NCBI GenBank assembly: GCA_963855995.1
Contig: OY979716.1
Coordinates: 41,315,818-41,379,817 of the forward strand
Reading direction: 5' to 3'
Length of the DNA stretch: 64,000 bases
From: Muricea muricata
Lineage: Eukaryota; Cnidaria; Anthozoa; Malacalcyonacea; Plexauridae
How positions within the stretch are numbered: position 1 is the stretch's first letter; every line of letters begins with the position of its first letter. The notes beneath the pieces were generated by a model. That model was not told the DNA's origin and searched no databases. It saw only the letters and a program-made list of their open reading frames with translations. The translations under genes were made by a program, and so were the position numbers. Positions 11,078 through 22,390 of this stretch are shown here, piece by piece.

Positions 11078-13362
11078 ATTGGCGGAGCAGCTCAGCCGAT
11101 AGTATTCCAAAAAAAATCCAACTCTACATAGGTGAAGAAGAAAGATTAGGACAACCTCGGGCCTTTCTTTTGAATAAGAAACATGATTTCTAATGATCAG
11201 AAAGAAAAAAACTCGTAATAATACGATATTTGGCTGTATTTTGTAAGAAGACAAATTGCCAACAACGGTACGAAATAGCGAAGTACAAAATAGCGAAGTA
11301 TAGTCTTGCTACAAACTTGCAATACTTCTGGCTGACTTTAAAACCTCGATGCAAATATGTTTTAACGCAAACTGCGAAAAAAAGGTTTAGCCATAAATAA
11401 TGGACCGATTATAAGAAGCTAGCAGGATCTTTTGGGTCAGTTTTTGCGTGAAAAGTTTAGTTTTGCAGTGCAAGAAGACTATAATGTTGCAAAAGGTTGT
11501 TGTTTCTGCTGTTCAATTTTGTGGCTGTTGATTTTTTGGCGAAAATGCTGGAGTAATGTGTAACGTACGCAACTAAAAGCTGCTTGATAGGTTACTTCCG
11601 CAATTCTTATGAGTATGTTAGAAGAATCTATACCTAGGCACCCAAACTTGTCGAGAACTTACTTGCAGTCACTGACAACTGCGCTGTGCTGGTCGCGATC
11701 CTTCGAATGTTCAAACAAAATGCCAGCAGGAAGAACACAAAAAATAACTGAAAAAAAATTGACCATCGTTATTTATTGTATTACCCCAGGGCGACAGAAG
11801 GTAACTGTGGTCACCATGCTGCAGAATAGGTCCATCGTACAGGGCTTGCACTGCATGTAGTACAGCTACTTGAATCAAATACATGCAACGTCTCCGATAA
11901 AAGTCGTCTATAGAACAGCCGACGGTTTTTATGTATAATTTCCTACGCAATATTAATATGGGCAAGCACAAATAGGAATCGAGTTTGAATCAGCAACGAA
12001 AATTACCTAAAGAAAACCACACGTACCTTTACTGTCTGATATTATATATATATATATGGATATATATATGCTTCTCTGAGTGAGCGTCAATATTTTTCAA
12101 CTTGCCTTGCCTTGACCCCAAACACAACTAGTACGTAAAAGCACTGCCAGAACAAAATCCTTGATACATGGTTTTGTCAAGTTCCTGTCTGATTGGCTGA
12201 AATTGCCGCCTTTTGATTACAGGGAATTTTGATTGGTTTTGAGCAGAATTATCAAAGGCGTTTCCTATCCACCGTAATCCACCGTATACATCTCATGTTC
12301 AATAGATACTTAGCTATACAAAGTCCATTTAGTTTAGCGATTGCATAGAATACCTATCTATTTTTGTCATATATCTATTGAAAGTAGGTTTGACTAATAC
12401 TGGCTAAACAGTGAGTTTTCGTAAGATTGAGATTTGACTATGGCTATACGAGAACGAGTACGACTACAACTAAACCGTTCAAAATCAGCAATTGTAAACT
12501 TATAATATTTTATTTTTTAACACATGATGTCTTTAAAACAGCGAATTATTCAGTGCGAAGACAAATAATATGTGTTTGTAGGAGAGAATACAGTGATGAA
12601 ATAAATATGTTGTGGTCGTACTCTTCTCATAGCCAGGCGTGGCCAAAATCTGAAGCACCCCGGCTATTATTTTGTTGGAGCCCTACAGCATGGCTCTTGG
12701 ACTTGCAATGAGTTCATAAAAGCCCATAAGAACTAGGCATATGTCTGAAGTTAACGTGATTTTAAAGTAAGAGTTTATTATTTTTGTGGCTACTGGGTTC
12801 GCAGTGAACTTGTATAAGTGCTAGGCAAACATTTGATGACGTAAGGTGAAAGTAAGTTGTATCATTTTGACATTAGAACAAAGCGTGCATAATAGGCATA
12901 ATCATGTAATGTTAAAGTGAGATATATGATGACAGTCATGGTGCCCGATTATGCGATCTGCCTCTGAACTATTTATTCTTCGTCGCTAAATATATATAGA
13001 AAACGAGAAGATGAAAGAAGATGTAAATGTTTTATTTCAGCGGTTTCCCACAATCAATTATTTATACTTACGCTCTAGCGCATTTTAGCAAGCAGTGACT
13101 CCAGAACAGAGTGACTCCACTGAGCTATACTATATATCAGTGAGTGACTCCGATCGACCGGATCTTGGCAGAATTTTTGCGAGGAATAAATACTTAGTAG
13201 CTCGAAAGCAGACCGCATAGTGGGGAACCCTGTTTTACGTCCTGTATTTCTACATGTCTGTTTTTTTTTATCAAAACTAAAGCAAACAAGGGATCTAGCA
13301 TTCCTGAAGAAATTTTTTCAAGTTTGTAAACAAGCTGCAGGGAAGTTTGCCTTTAATTTTGG
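11078..13362. other. Upstream of the SET gene; no further gene recognised
   Basis: The sequence just above 11077 is the likely promoter and 5' leader of the SET gene. I see no defined core-promoter motif I would defend. A short (TA)n microsatellite lies at about 12041-12070. A near-tandem aaatagcgaagtac duplication lies at about 11268-11300. Open frames at 11609, 11711 and 12427 show no recognisable protein. Confidence 0.45.
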
Positions 13363-13372
13363 GTCAACCCAG
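13363..13372 (+). repeat. Left 10-bp target-site duplication of the large foldback element
   Basis: gtcaacccag lies immediately before the left inverted terminus and is repeated exactly at 19492-19501 immediately after the right terminus. Confidence 0.8.
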
Positions 13373-13639
13373 ATTGATGTCCAATACCGGCAATCTGAGT
13401 CCGATGGACAAATCCATCAGACAAGTTTTACGATGGATCCGATGGAGTTCTTTTTTTAAAATACACAGTCACGTGACAAACATACTTATACATTACGTAA
13501 TAAATGCAAATATTATAACTATGTAATCTACACAATATTCAGTAAGCTTAGTAACATATATGTAAACATGCTAAACGCTTACTTTGCTGAAAGTATCTAA
13601 GTATGTATTAGGCATAGAAAATAGAAACTCTAGGTCCCT

Positions 13640-14785
13640 TGGATGGCCCGATAGATCCATCGGACAAAAAATGACGTCCTCACAAGCTAGGTTTAATTCA
13701 ATTAGAGATGTCCTTATGCAGCCTGCCTGGTGATTGCCCTAACCTAACGAAAGTCAGATTGTCCGATGGATCCATCGGATCCATCGGACAAGCGTGCTTT
13801 CCGTCGGACAAAAAATCATCTGATGGAGAAAAAATGACGTCATCACAAGCTAGGTTTAATTATTCAATTAGGGATGTCTGCATGCAGCCTGCCTTGTGGT
13901 TGCCCTGACCTGACGAAAGTCAGATTGTCCGATGGATCCGATGGATCCATCGGACAAGCGTGTTATCCGTCGGACAAAAAATTATCCGATGGAGAAAAAA
14001 TGATGTCATCAAAAGCTAGGTTTAATTATTCAATTAGAGATGTCTGCATGCAGCCTGCCTGGTGGTTGCCCTAACCTAACGAAAGTCAGATTGTCCGATG
14101 GATCCGATGGATCCATCGGACAAGCGTGCTTTCCGTCGGACAAAAAATTATCCGATGGAGAAAAAATGACGTCATCACAAGCTAGGTTTAATTATTCAAT
14201 TAGGGATGTCTGCATGCAGCCTGCCTTGTGGTTGCCCTGACCTGACGAAAGTCAGATTGTCCGATGGATCCATCGGACAAGCGTGTTATCCGTCGGACAA
14301 AAAATTATCCGATGGAGAAAAAATGATGTCATCAAAAGCTAGGTTTAATTATTCAATTAGGGATGTCTGCATGCAGCCTGCCTGGTGGTTGCCCTAACCT
14401 AACGAAAGTCAGATTGTCCGATGGATCCATCGGACAAGCGTGTTATCCGTCGGACAAAAAATTATCCGATGGAGAAAAAATGACGTCATCCCAAGCTAGG
14501 TTTAATTATTCAATTAGGGATGTCCGCATGTTGCCTGCCTGGTGATTGCCCTGACCTCGTGAAAGTCAGATAGTCCAATGGATCCGATGGATCCATCGGA
14601 CAAGCGTGTTTTCCATTGGACAAAAAATTATCCGATAGGGAAAAAATGACGTCATAACAAGCTAGGTTTAATTCAATTAGAGACTTGTGCAAGTCGACTC
14701 CCTGGTGATTGCCCTAACCTAAGAAAAGTCAGATTGTCCGATGGATCCGATGGATCCATCGGACAAGCGAGTTTACTATAGGACA
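13640..14785 (+). repeat. 166-bp satellite array inside the left foldback arm
   Basis: About seven tandem units, with the same landmark at 13708, 13874, 14040, 14206 and 14363. Spacings are 166, 166, 166 and 157 bp. The 157-bp unit lacks one 9-bp gatggatcc step in the palindromic core tccgatggatccatcggaca. Each unit also carries atgacgtcat, a perfect 10-bp palindrome like a CRE/ATF site, and attcaattag. The opposite arm contains only one or two such cores, so the array expanded on one side only. Confidence 0.9.
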
Positions 14786-14879
14786 ATAATTTTCGGATGG
14801 ACATTTAAAACTTCATGTTATAAATATGGATTAAGACAATTGTTACTTGTATGCGCAGCTATAAAGTGAACCCGTATCT

Positions 14880-16045
14880 AAGCATATTTTACACAATTAT
14901 ATATGTGGCGATAAACCCGTATTCTATATAAGTAACTTAATTGAATGTGTATTTATTATATCTGTTTGACTCGTTCTCTGAAAAATCTTTATTAAGAACA
15001 ATTTAAAGTAATATGAATTGTGAGAATTGTTATATTTGTATACACAACTATAAAGTGAATTGTGTATGTAAGTGGCGATAAATCCGTATTCAAAGTATGT
15101 TTCAGTACAGCAATATGGTATATTTACATATTTATAAATATAGCTGTCAAGCCAGGTCGGACAAGCGCGTTTGCTACAGGACAAATAATCATCTGATGCC
15201 CCATGGACATTTAATACGGACTTTAACATGGACTTCATATTTTAAGTATAATTTGCGACAATTATTATTTGTATGCGTAGCGGGTGAACCCGTATCAAAG
15301 CATATTTACATTTATACATTTGGCGATAAGCCCGCGTATTCTATGAGTATGTTTATATACACAGCTCAGTAGAGTGAATCCGTATCTGTATGAACTCATT
15401 TGTTTGCGTTGGAAAGATATGTTTATAGGACTTTAATTCATGTTTTATTAATGTACGTGGCCATGAACCCGTATCCTATGTATGTTTAGAAACATCTAGC
15501 TATATAAATATTACTTGCATGCATGAGTTTTGATATGTGCTTGCTCGTTCTCTGAAAAGTGCCATACTGAACGTATATTTAAACTAGGTTAATAACATAC
15601 GTTTTAGTTCAATGCTCAATCCTCTGTTCTTTTAAAATATCAATACTTATTAATGTTAGTTATAAGCACGTAAGGTATATGTTTAGGTTCACTTCGTTTT
15701 TTAAGAACCCTGCATCAAATTATTTTCTCGCAAGTGTTACTTAACAATGCTCATTAACTGGGCCTGTGCATGTACGTGGCGAAAAAACCTCCTTATTCCA
15801 AGCATGTTTATAGAAATATAGCTATATATAAATGTTACCTCTGTATGTATTCATATCTGTTTGACTCGTTCTCTGAAAAACCCTTATCAAGAACAAAGTA
15901 ATATGAATTGTGAGATTTGTTATATTTGTATACACAACTATAAAGTGAACTGTGTATGTATGTAAGTGGCGATAAATCCGTATTCAAAGTATGTTTCAGT
16001 ACAGCAATCTGGCATATTTACATATTTATAAATATATATGGACAT
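14880..16045 (+). repeat. Direct duplication within the left foldback arm
   Basis: The segment around 14945-15140 (tctgtttgactcgttctctg through cagtacagcaatatgg) recurs at about 15850-16040, roughly 895-900 bp downstream in the same orientation. A third partial copy lies inverted in the right arm. This lengthens the left arm relative to the right. Confidence 0.75.
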
Positions 16046-16284
16046 AGCGTAGCCAGGTTTAAACATAATTTAAAATGCAACGTTCTCTGACTAAATATTT
16101 TATTAAAAACGGGCTTTCGACTACCTAACTGTAGCCATCGACGGGTGAAGCGGAATGAAACTTTTACAAGTTGTGCGATGAAATGCGATATCTAGTAGGA
16201 AGTAATTAGCGATTACATGTTTTGCGAACAAGCGTAGCATATTGTTTTGGAAGCGGCTAAGAGTTATTGTCAGAATTAGTAGTT

Positions 16285-17640
16285 ACAGCTGTATGCCAAG
16301 ATTCTAATGTTTTTCGTGTCCGATAGTTACCACTATCTATTACTTTTCCATTATTAAAGTCAATTCTATGATCAAGATCCCATGCATGCCTAGCTATGTT
16401 TGAGCCTTTTTTACAGTTCTTTACACTTCTAATATGTTCCTTTTTTCGCGTTTCGAAAGATGTTCCTGTTTCACCAACATACGACCAAGGACAATCAGAA
16501 CAAGGTATATTATAATATAGACAACATTGGTGCGTTGCTCAGGTGCGATTTGTTGTTTGGGGGAAGGAAACATTCTTTGTAGGGTTTTCAATGGTTTAGT
16601 CGCCACTCTGATGTTTTGTTTTTGTAATATATACGTCGTAGTGCGTCGGTTATTCCACTTATGTAGGGTAAAGTGACATATCCACTTGGTTTATCGATAT
16701 CATCAAAACGTTTGAAGAATTGTCCAACACGGCTCTTCAGGCGATGGCACGATGGTGTTAGGAGTCGAATCTCTTAAGATTTGTTTGACAACTTTGTCAG
16801 GATAGCGGTTACATTTAAGAGTTGTTCTTGTGTGGTTGAGTTCGTCTTGCTCGCTAGCGTGTGTGCTTGCTAATGTTAGTGCTCTGTGTATAAGAGTTCT
16901 AGCTGCGCTAATTTTGTGTTTAATGTCATGGTGTGAGTTAAAATCAAGATATCTGTCTGTGTGTGTAGGTTTCCTAAGTACATCAATTTTGAGGTTGTTA
17001 CCATGTCGTGTTATAAGTGTATCTAAAAGGGGATTTTGTTGTCCAGTTCAAGTTCAATAGTTAAAGAAATATTAGGGTCTATGTTGTTTAAAGAGTTGAG
17101 GAAACTAGTAATAACCGTCTTTTTAATTATGGAAAAACTGTCGTCAAACAAAGCGTTTCCATGTTTTTGGTTTTGTTTGTGTCGTTTCAATAGCAACATT
17201 TTCAATGACTTCCATGCATATGTTAGCCACAACCGGACTAACTGGGCTACCCATAGCACAGCCATGAATTTGTTTGTAAGTCACGTCGTTATAAATAAAA
17301 TAGTTGTTGGAAAGTGTAAAATCTAATAGTTAAATAATGTCGTCAATGGTGAGATTAGTGCGTAAGGCTAAGCCTAAGGTGTCGTCCTGTTCGAGTTTTG
17401 TCCGTATGTAATGGCAAGTTTTTTGGACAGGAATAGCGGTAAATAAGGAAACGACTTCGAATGATACCATAGTCTCATCATCATCAATCTTCATGCTACT
17501 TATCTCTCGTGCAAATTGAGTAGAGTTCTGAACAGAGTTATTATTGATGTTCTGGATTGGGTAGAGTATTTCTGTGAGATATTTCGAGGTGTTGTAAAGA
17601 GGTGAACCAATGCAATTCACAATAGGTCGTAACGGGTAGC
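16285..17640 (-). pseudogene. Penelope-like reverse transcriptase and GIY-YIG endonuclease, decayed
   Basis: Reading on the minus strand, the RT starts near 17620 with CIGSPLYNTSKYL. It continues with MVSFEVVSLFTAIPV (palm motif A), then IHGCAMGSPVSPVVANICM, then WKRFV followed by DDSF (the catalytic motif). It ends near 16290 with a GIY-YIG module: IPCSDCPWSYVGETG and FETRKKEH. Visible lesions are a TAA soon after IDDII near 17326, a one-base shift inside the catalytic aspartate motif near 17143, and several stops between 16550 and 16760. It is therefore non-functional. RT copies RNA at a nick made by the endonuclease in intact members of this family. Confidence 0.8.
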
Positions 17641-17660
17641 CTTCTTTGTGGTATTTTTAA

Positions 17661-17957
17661 CATCAAATCGCACCTGAGCAACGCACCAATGTTGCCTATA
17701 ATATACCTTGTTCTGATTGTCCTTGGTCGTATGTTGGTGAAACAGGGAGATCTTTCGAAACACGAAAAAAGGAACATATTAGAAGTGTAAAGAACTGTAA
17801 AAAAAGCTCAAACATAGCTAAGCATGCATGGGATCTTGATCATAGAATTTACTTTAGTAATGGAAAAGTAATAGATAGTGGTAACTATCGGACACGAAAA
17901 ACATTAGAATCTTGGCATACAGCTGTAATAACTAATTCTGACAATAACTCTAATTAA
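17661..17957 (+). pseudogene. Inverted truncated copy of the same GIY-YIG domain
   Basis: The plus strand encodes IPCSDCPWSYVGETGRSFET, then KKEHIRSVKNCKK, IAKHAWDLDHRI and ESWHTAV, and terminates in TAA near 17957. It is the same protein segment as the minus-strand copy at 16285-16560, differing at a few residues. It begins abruptly at about 17661, so it is a 5'-truncated copy fused head-to-head to the longer one. Confidence 0.8.
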
Positions 17958-19491
17958 GCCGCTTCCAAAACAACATGCTACGCTTGTTCGCAAAACATCT
18001 AATCGCTAATTACTTCCTACTTGATATCGCATTTCATCGAACAACTTGTAAATAGTTTCATTCCGCTTTAACCCGTCGAAGGCTACAGTTAGGTAGCCCA
18101 AAACTCGTTTTTAATAAAATATTTAGTCAGAGGACGTTGAATTTTAAATTTGTAAATGTAGCTGTCAAGCCAGGTCGGACAAGCGCGTTTGCTACAGGAC
18201 AAATAATTATCTGATGCTCCATGGACATTTAATATGGACTTTAACATGGACTTCATATTTCAAGTATAAATTGCGACAATTGTTATTTGTATACGTAGCC
18301 GGTAAACCCGTATCAAAGTATATTTACATTTATACATTTGGCGATAAGCCCGTATTCTATAAGTATGTTTATATACACAGCTATAAAGTGAATCCGTATC
18401 TGAGATGTAACATTTATATACAGCTATATTTCTATAAAATGCTTGGAATAAGGAGGTTTTTTCGCCACGTACATGCACAGGGCCAGGGCAAATTAACTAT
18501 AATGTACGTTGCCATTGGCAAGTCATATCTATTTTGAATTGGGAGCGTACTTTGATATAGGTTATTCAAAGAACGAGGTGAACGTATAGATATATGCTTA
18601 CATAAACATTAATAAATATAAAGTTAAATCTTCAAATAAGAAAACATTCACCATTGAACCAAATACACTATTAAACCTAATCAATTTATAACTAAATTAT
18701 ACTTTGTTTTTGGTAACGGCGTTTTTCAGAGAACGAGTCAACAAATGTATGAATGTAAATATGCTTTGATACGGGTTTACCGGCTACGCATACAAATAAC
18801 AATTGTCGCAATTTATACTTAAAATATATGAAGTCCATGCTAAAGTCCATATTAAATGTCCATGGGGCATCAGATAATTATTTGTCCTGTAGCAAACGCG
18901 CTTGTCCAACCTGGCTTGACAGCTATATTTATAAATATGTAAACATGCCATATTGCTGTACTGAAACATACTTTGAATACGGATTTATCGCCACTTACAT
19001 ACACAATTCACTTTATAGTTGTGTATAAAAATATAACAATTCTCACAATTCATATTAGTTTGCTCTTGATAAGGGTTTTTCAGAGAACGAGTCAAACAGA
19101 TATAATAAATACACATTCAATTAAGTTACTTATATAGAATACGGGTTTATCGGCACATATATAATTGCATGGAATATGCTTAGATACAGGTTCGCTTTAT
19201 AGCTGCGCATACAAGTAACAATTGTCTTAATTCATATTTATAATATGAAGTTTTAAATGTCCATCGGAAAATTATTTGTCCCATAGTAAACTCGCTTGTC
19301 CGATGGATCCATCGGATCCATCGGACAATCTGAGTTTAACTGATATCTGCTTCCCATGAGTCATGACGTCATTTATTTTCCATCGGAAAAATACTTCTCC
19401 GACCGAATATACGTTTGTCCGATGGATCCATCTGAACCATCGGAAAGTAGATTTGTCCATCGGAGTCAGATTGCCAGTATTGGACATATAT

Positions 19492-19501
19492 GTCAACCCA
19501 G
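19492..19501 (+). repeat. Right 10-bp target-site duplication of the foldback element
   Basis: gtcaacccag, identical to 13363-13372. Confidence 0.8.
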
Positions 19502-20150
19502 GGTTAAACTAATCGGCTTTTAAACAACTAGAATCTTCAGGTGGTATGGAGAAACCCTGTGAAGATTCTTCTTGGATAAAACAGGTTGTGGGGGTATGTT
19601 TTTGAAGTTCAAACGTTAGTAAAAACTAAGAGTTTTAGACTATTATAACACTTGGATTTATATTCATATGGTTGTGAATCTGCAAAGAATATCAAAAGTG
19701 AGTTTTTCTGTTTATTTATTTATAACAATTTGTTGTGTTCAGTACCAGTTATTTGCTGTATCCTCTTAACATTTTCAGCTCCTGTGACTTTTAAACGGAT
19801 CAGAAGGTTGCATTTTTGTCAAAAGTATCGTTGTATTTACATAAAGGATTTTTTACAAATGCACACCTGATTACTAATATATGTATACACCACGCACAAT
19901 GACAATTAAATAACATATATCTAGTATGCATGCTTTTTATGTCAGATTCGTGAATCGTGAGTAAAATCTGCCTGACCAATTGTGATCTGTTTACAAAATA
20001 CATGCAGCATAAACAGGAAAACCCGAGTATTTTTGCATTACAAAAATTCTGCATATATTCATAGGCATAGCTATACAATTTTGGGCCTCAGTATCAAATG
20101 TACGTCATCAGTCAAAATAGCTCGCTGGGGTTGGTTGTACAAAGGTGAAT
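19502..20150. other. No gene recognised
   Basis: AT-rich. The open frames at 19652 and 19800 have no recognisable motif. Confidence 0.5.
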
Positions 20151-20498
20151 AGAGAGTTTACGATTCACAATGCGACTTGCTCAACAACGCAATGTAGCTA
20201 AATTTTTAGCTTTAACACAAGCGCTTAGCATTTTGATATAATAATATTTCAATGCTACTTCAAATAATCATAAGTACTGCAGCGTTTGACCCTTAGAAAT
20301 GCGATTGTTGCTGAATTGTGGAGTTTAAATAAACGGCTCTGAAAATCACATTTGGCTTCCACGTTGCTCTAAGGACGCGATAATCTTAGTGTAATGTCGT
20401 GTTGAGAACGACAACGCCGTTGAGAATTTCTCTGGGACCATAAACCACTCACAGTTCGAACAAATTTGCTTGTTTTGAACGCAGATCGTAAACTCTCT
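20151..20498. mobile_element. MITE related to the one at 1557-1925
   Basis: The left end agagagtttacgat (20151) and the right end atcgtaaactctct (ending 20498) are a perfect 14-bp inverted pair. The interior around 20360-20450 (cgttgctctaaggacgcgat, then cttagt, then ttgagaat) matches 1755-1835. No open frame. The flanks are aat on both sides, a possible 3-bp duplication. Confidence 0.7.
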
Positions 20499-21186
20499 AA
20501 TAACGCTATCCACCGGGCACTGCATGGCTAGTGAATTTAAAAAAAATTCTAAACATCTTCAGTGGTACTGGTAAAACTTATTATATTAAAGTTCAGCATT
20601 TTCGAGTCAAAGTATTCGAAATCATTAAAAAAGTGCAAAACTGGCCTCTGCCAGCGTAAGGGCTCAGCTGTAAAGGTCATTATCCACTACACGAACTGAA
20701 ATATTTAAAGCAAAACAGCAAAGTTGTGTTAAAGACGGCAAATTGTTATATAATAAATAAACATGCAAAAAAACTTGCATCTAATATTTATTTTTGTATA
20801 TTTTAAAGCCATAAAAATCCATCTAAGTTTTTATAGTCTTCGACGTTTTCCAATGCTGCTGCTTCTGAGGTTTTTCTCTGTTAGTTTGTAGCCTTTTTCC
20901 TTTTTATATACTTTCTACTTAGCTTTTTTGTGAGCTTTAAACTATTTTAAAAAATAAAACTGAAAAACAGCGACTACGACTGGAACCCCACTTGAACATC
21001 GAACAAACAAAATCAGTTTTGTGACTTGGTTTTTGTTCGCTAACTTTGATTAGCCAATCAAAAACTATGATAAAACATTCTTTAGTCGATAAAGTGCAAG
21101 TTCAAGGAACAAAATTTTTATGTAGATCCATACCGCCGATATGTCATGAATAATACACGGCAAAAAATTAGGTCATTGTAACAGGT
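20499..21186. other. No gene recognised
   Basis: AT-rich, with no repeated unit or conserved frame noticed. Confidence 0.5.
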
Positions 21187-21364
21187 TGTTGAAAACAGGA
21201 TGCAACAATGTTGTTGGGGCAACATTGCTCCTGGTTGTTAACGATATTGTTCAGCATTGTTACACCTGATTGCGGGTTGATTTGAGGTCAACAATATTGT
21301 TCAATGCTGTTAACAACCAGGAACAATGTTGCCCCAACAACATTGCTGCATCCTGTTTTCAACA
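21187..21364. mobile_element. 178-bp near-palindromic MITE
   Basis: tgttgaaaacaggatgca on the left and its reverse complement on the right continue into more than 65 bp of almost perfect pairing (aacaatgttgttggggcaac). The internal spacer is short and also partly paired. The element can fold almost entirely into a hairpin. Confidence 0.85.
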
Positions 21365-21475
21365 GGAATTGATTTTTAGCCGTGTATAAACCAGCATCAT
21401 GCGTCTACGAAGTACAGCGGTAGAGTCTTGAAAGTAACTGTAGCGCCCGGCATACTTTTGAAATTATCCTCCTTA

Positions 21476-21758
21476 AGGGGCGCTTACTTTCGAGGGACCG
21501 CTTACTTTCGAATTCGACGGAGCGCATACTTTCGAGGGGTGCCTACTTTCGAATTTGACGGAGCGCTTACTTTCGAGGGGCGCCTACTTTCTAGGTGGTG
21601 TTTCGGCATCGTACAAGTTTAAATCCATGCTTTTCTTTGCCATTACACATTACATTACATATAGGGTTGGGGGGGGGCACTTACTTTCAAGATTCTCTAG
21701 CAAGTGTTGAAAAAGCGCTTTCTTTCGAGAAGCGCTTAACTTCGAGGGTGCTTATACT
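21476..21758 (+). repeat. Short minisatellite, core gcgcttactttcgag
   Basis: About six degenerate copies of gcgcttactttcgagggg or gcctactttcgaattcgacg lie in 21476-21595. Three more diverged copies follow at 21676-21755. Unit length drifts around 20-32 bp. The open frames across it only reflect the repeat. Confidence 0.75.
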
Positions 21759-22284
21759 TTTAGTCTACGACCTGTATATATATTATTTTTATGTGCACTC
21801 TTGAAATGAATGATGGTTTATTATAAATATATGGCAGCCCAGAGGCTGAATTGCATATTTACATATAGAAAATTAATTTACAGATTTCATACTTGAATCA
21901 AGTTAAACAGACAGTTATCAAACTTTTGATAAAATTAAGTATATTTACAACGACAAAGAATATTTTTTTTTAATACAATTTCCCATGATAAAAGAGTTCC
22001 TACAACGATTAGTTTTCCATTCTGGACTGATAAAACGTTTATTTTTTCGTAAATCGTACGAAATGTTATTTAAAGTTGGAAGCAACTTAAAAAGTTTATT
22101 TTCGCTATCATTAACGATGGGATTAAATGTTTAATGACACACATGTTTACAATAGTCGACTATTGTCGGAATATTCGCTTCCTGCAAGGCTTTGGATGTA
22201 GGGGATGTTTGCGCACTTATCTGTCTATGTCATTTATACTCAAAATACACATTACGAGACGTAGCAGATTTCCGAACATTTAAA

Positions 22285-22375
22285 GTCACAATACATTTAT
22301 CAATAATACAACCTTATTCTGACTATTGTGTACAGATTTGGGGTTGTTTGGGTCAAGGACTATCCGATAACATTT
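22285..22375 (+). pseudogene. Fragment of a LINE reverse-transcriptase C-terminal region
   Basis: The plus frame reads IQPYSDYCVQIWGCLGQGLS, which matches the conserved PYFDYCSPVWG block found after the RT domain of CR1/Jockey-type LINEs. Frames on both sides are not recognisable, so this is a small relic. Confidence 0.6.
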
Positions 22376-22390
22376 TGTGTATTGCATATT

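Larger units (their letters stand above)
16070..18145 (-). mobile_element. Penelope-like element with an inverted 5'-truncated partner copy
   Basis: Minus-strand sequence from about 17640 to 16070 is a nearly complete Penelope-like RT plus endonuclease unit. Plus-strand sequence from about 17661 to 18145 is a second copy of its 3' end, so 16070-16545 and 17661-18145 are long inverted repeats. Both copies end in the same tail (ctgactaaatattttattaa). The pair lies within the foldback element, between atttataaat on the left and atttgtaaat on the right, which may be a target duplication. Confidence 0.8.
13373..19491. mobile_element. 6.1-kb foldback DNA element with long inverted arms and a 10-bp target duplication
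   Basis: The left end attgatgtccaatac and the reverse complement of the right end atatatgtccaatac match, and both continue into ggcaatctgagtccgatgga-like sequence. The arms stay homologous inwards. 14735-14830 pairs with about 19240-19330, 14880-15140 with about 18900-19200, and 15765-15850 with about 18400-18485. Direct repeats gtcaacccag abut both ends. A 9-11 bp duplication is typical of Mutator-like elements, so that is the best superfamily guess, but I found no transposase inside. The left arm is swollen by a satellite array and by further direct duplications. A Penelope-like insertion occupies the loop. Confidence 0.75.

Noticed and set aside
12427..12711. 94-residue plus-strand ORF
   Set aside because: Low-complexity start and no motif, splice context or repeat relationship that supports coding.
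13708..14692. Series of similar 60-66 residue ORFs (MSACSLPGGCPNL type)
   Set aside because: They repeat because the DNA is a 166-bp satellite. As 166 is not a multiple of three, successive ORFs lie in different frames and overlap, so no continuous protein is possible.
21428..21804. ORFs across the G-rich minisatellite
   Set aside because: Their sequence only mirrors the repeat unit, with no domain or splice support.
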